Shown here: in pieces, positions 6,595 through 7,897 of the stretch | How positions within the stretch are numbered: position 1 is the stretch's first letter | Layout of the letters: every line of letters begins with the position of its first letter | Source: an uncultured Bacillaceae bacterium | Lineage (GTDB): Bacteria; Bacillota; Bacilli; Bacillales; Amphibacillaceae | Assembly: GCA_945639745.1 (NCBI GenBank) | Contig: CALZEK010000057.1 | Coordinates: forward strand, 1-7,897 | Direction of reading: 5' to 3' | Length of the DNA stretch: 7,897 nucleotides | Translations under genes and position numbers: made by a program | Notes under the pieces: generated by a model | The model's database searches: none | Told to the model about the DNA's origin: nothing | The model's input: only the letters and a program-made list of their open reading frames with translations

Positions 6595-7539
6595 ATGAAG
6601 CAAAAAATAGTAGTCATTGTTGGACCAACGGCGGTTGGAAAAACAGCATTTAGCATTAAAGTTGCTGAGGCATTTGGTGGAGAAGTCATCAGTGGTGACT
6701 CCATGCAAGTCTATAAAGAATTAGACATTGGTACGGCTAAAGTTACTCCCGATGAAATGGGAGACGTCCCACATCACTTAATTGATTTCAAAGAGATAGA
6801 TGAAGACTATGATGTGTCAGAATTTCAAAAAGATGCAAAACGAAAAATTAAAGAAATTACAAATCATCAAAAGCTACCCGTGATTGCTGGTGGAACGGGT
6901 TTGTATATTGAATCATTACTCTATCCCGTATCGCATGGTAGTGATGCAGAACCGAATCTGACTTTACGAAAAGAACTCGAACAGTTTGCGGAAGTTGAAG
7001 GAAATGAAGCGCTATGGGGTCGTTTAAATCAAGTTGATCCGAAAGCTGCCGATAAAATCCATCCAAATAATGTGCGGAGAGTGATCCGTGCAATAGAGGT
7101 ATTTGAAGAAACGGGTGAATTGTTTTCTTCTTTCCAAGTTGAAAAGAAGGGCAAAGAACCGAATTAAGATGCATATATTATTTGTTTAGATACCGACCGA
7201 CAGCTGCTTTATGAACGAATAAACTTACGCGTGGATTTGATGATGAAAGAAGGCTTACTAGAAGAGGCACGAGAGTTGTGGGAGAAGTTAGGCCCAGAAC
7301 CTGAAGCACAAAGTACTAAAGGTATTGGTTATAGTGAATTCTTCCCTTACTTCAATGGGGAGATAGCGATAGAAGAAGCAATCGAACAAGTAAAACAAAA
7401 TTCAAGACGTTATGCCAAGCGACAATTGACTTGGTTTAGAAATCGTTTAGATAATGTTCACTGGTATGATTTTGTAAAAAAACCTGAGGATATGGAACAT
7501 TGTCTAGATGAAATAAAATTTTTTTTAGAGGATGAATAG
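6595..7539 (+). pseudogene. miaA: tRNA dimethylallyltransferase, interrupted by one in-frame stop
   Basis: MiaA adds a dimethylallyl group to A37 of tRNAs that read UNN codons. The frame runs 315 codons including the final stop, the normal size, with one internal TAA at 7165-7167 (codon 191). Before it are the P-loop GPTAVGKT (10-17), SGDSMQVY (33-40), GGTGLY (99-104) and HPNNVRR (156-162). After it the same frame continues at once with DAYIICLDTDRQLLYERINL and, near the C-terminus, RRYAKRQLTWFRNR, both typical MiaA. Homologues usually have Tyr there (KEPxYDAYII), so TAT to TAA is the simplest change. There is no frameshift or deletion. The 190-residue product would lack the C-terminal region with conserved basic residues and is unlikely to work. 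No good ribosome site supports a restart at GTG 7231 or ATG 7240. AAGGAG (6577-6582) is 12 bases before the ATG, rather far. A sequencing error cannot be excluded. Confidence 0.9.
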
Positions 7540-7540
7540 T

Positions 7541-7897
7541 ATGGAGAGACCGATGGAAAAAGCCGTATTAGCGGCCGTACAGACCACAGAATCCGATACG
7601 CATTTTCAGTATTCCTTAGAAGAGTTAAAAAATCTTGTAGAGAATACAGTTGTAGAAGTAGTAGGAGAAGTCACGCAAAAAAGAGACTCGATTGATAATC
7701 GTACTCTGATTGGTAAAGGTAAAATACAAGAATTAAAACATTTAGTAGAAGAAACAGAAGCTTCTGCAGTTGTATTTAACCAAGAATTATCTCCCAGTCA
7801 AGTCAGAAATATTCAAAATAAAATTGATGTAAAAATTATTGACCGTATTCAAGTTATATTAGATATTTTTGCAATTCGGGCTACGAGTAGAGAAGGA
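7541..7897 (+). CDS. hflX: Ribosome-splitting GTPase HflX (partial, N-terminal 119 residues)
   Basis: HflX binds the 50S subunit and splits stalled or idle ribosomes, for example after heat stress; some relatives (HflXr) give macrolide-lincosamide resistance. The visible N-terminal domain has TLIGKGKIQEL (55-65), FNQELSPSQVRN (79-90) and IIDRIQVILDIFAIRATSREG in part (99-119), all typical. The GTPase domain lies beyond the window edge. The start at 7541 is one base after the miaA stop and has GAGGA (7528-7532) eight bases upstream. An ATG at 7553 is an alternative that would drop four residues. The miaA-hflX order is conserved in many bacteria, often with hfq between; no hfq is present here. 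Translation is probably coupled to the end of miaA, so the internal stop in miaA might lower hflX expression. Confidence 0.93.
   Translation, partial: MERPMEKAVLAAVQTTESDTHFQYSLEELKNLVENTVVEVVGEVTQKRDSIDNRTLIGKGKIQELKHLVEETEASAVVFNQELSPSQVRNIQNKIDVKIIDRIQVILDIFAIRATSREG

Noticed and set aside
7231..7539. Independent small gene after the miaA stop
   Set aside because: It is simply the C-terminal third of MiaA in the same frame, with no ribosome binding site at GTG 7231 or ATG 7240.

Overview
The window looks like chromosomal DNA of a low-GC Gram-positive bacterium of the Bacillota, most likely a lactic acid bacterium. A Carnobacteriaceae-type genome is my best guess, from protein style and gene order rather than from any search. 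The supporting signs are AT-rich codon use, strong AGGAGG-type ribosome binding sites, a T-box leader in front of hisS-aspS, and a miaA-hflX pair with no hfq between them.

Layout. Bases 1-169 carry, on the minus strand, the N-terminus of an exported SH3b-type cell-wall protein, probably an N-acetylmuramoyl-L-alanine amidase. It diverges from the main operon. Bases 170-600 hold back-to-back promoters and a well-formed T-box riboswitch: Stem I with a GAC specifier, a small Stem III, the antiterminator bulge, and an overlapping terminator. Next come hisS (603-1910), aspS (1914-3701) and nfo (3729-4640), tightly spaced and closed by a terminator at 4651-4690. The T-box should therefore control histidyl- and aspartyl-tRNA synthetase, plus the DNA-repair enzyme endonuclease IV, in response to uncharged tRNA.

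Bases 4689-4963 form a second regulatory leader, with its own promoter. It has a four-codon leader ORF behind a strong Shine-Dalgarno, a hairpin, an antiterminator segment and a strong intrinsic terminator ending just before the ribosome binding site of an ABC-F ATPase gene (4964-6490). This layout matches the ribosome-dependent attenuators known upstream of ABC-F antibiotic-resistance genes. It is the most interesting part of the window.

After the ABC-F gene an extended -10 promoter drives miaA (6595-7539). Its reading frame is intact along its whole length except for one in-frame TAA at 7165-7167, where a tyrosine is expected. It is therefore a one-codon pseudogene, a strain mutation or a sequencing error. 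The window ends inside hflX (7541 onward), a ribosome-splitting GTPase.

The common theme is translation: two aminoacyl-tRNA synthetases, a tRNA modification enzyme, a ribosome-acting ABC-F protein and a ribosome-rescue GTPase. Two separate transcription-attenuation leaders read the state of translation. I see no CRISPR array, insertion sequence, tRNA or rRNA gene.
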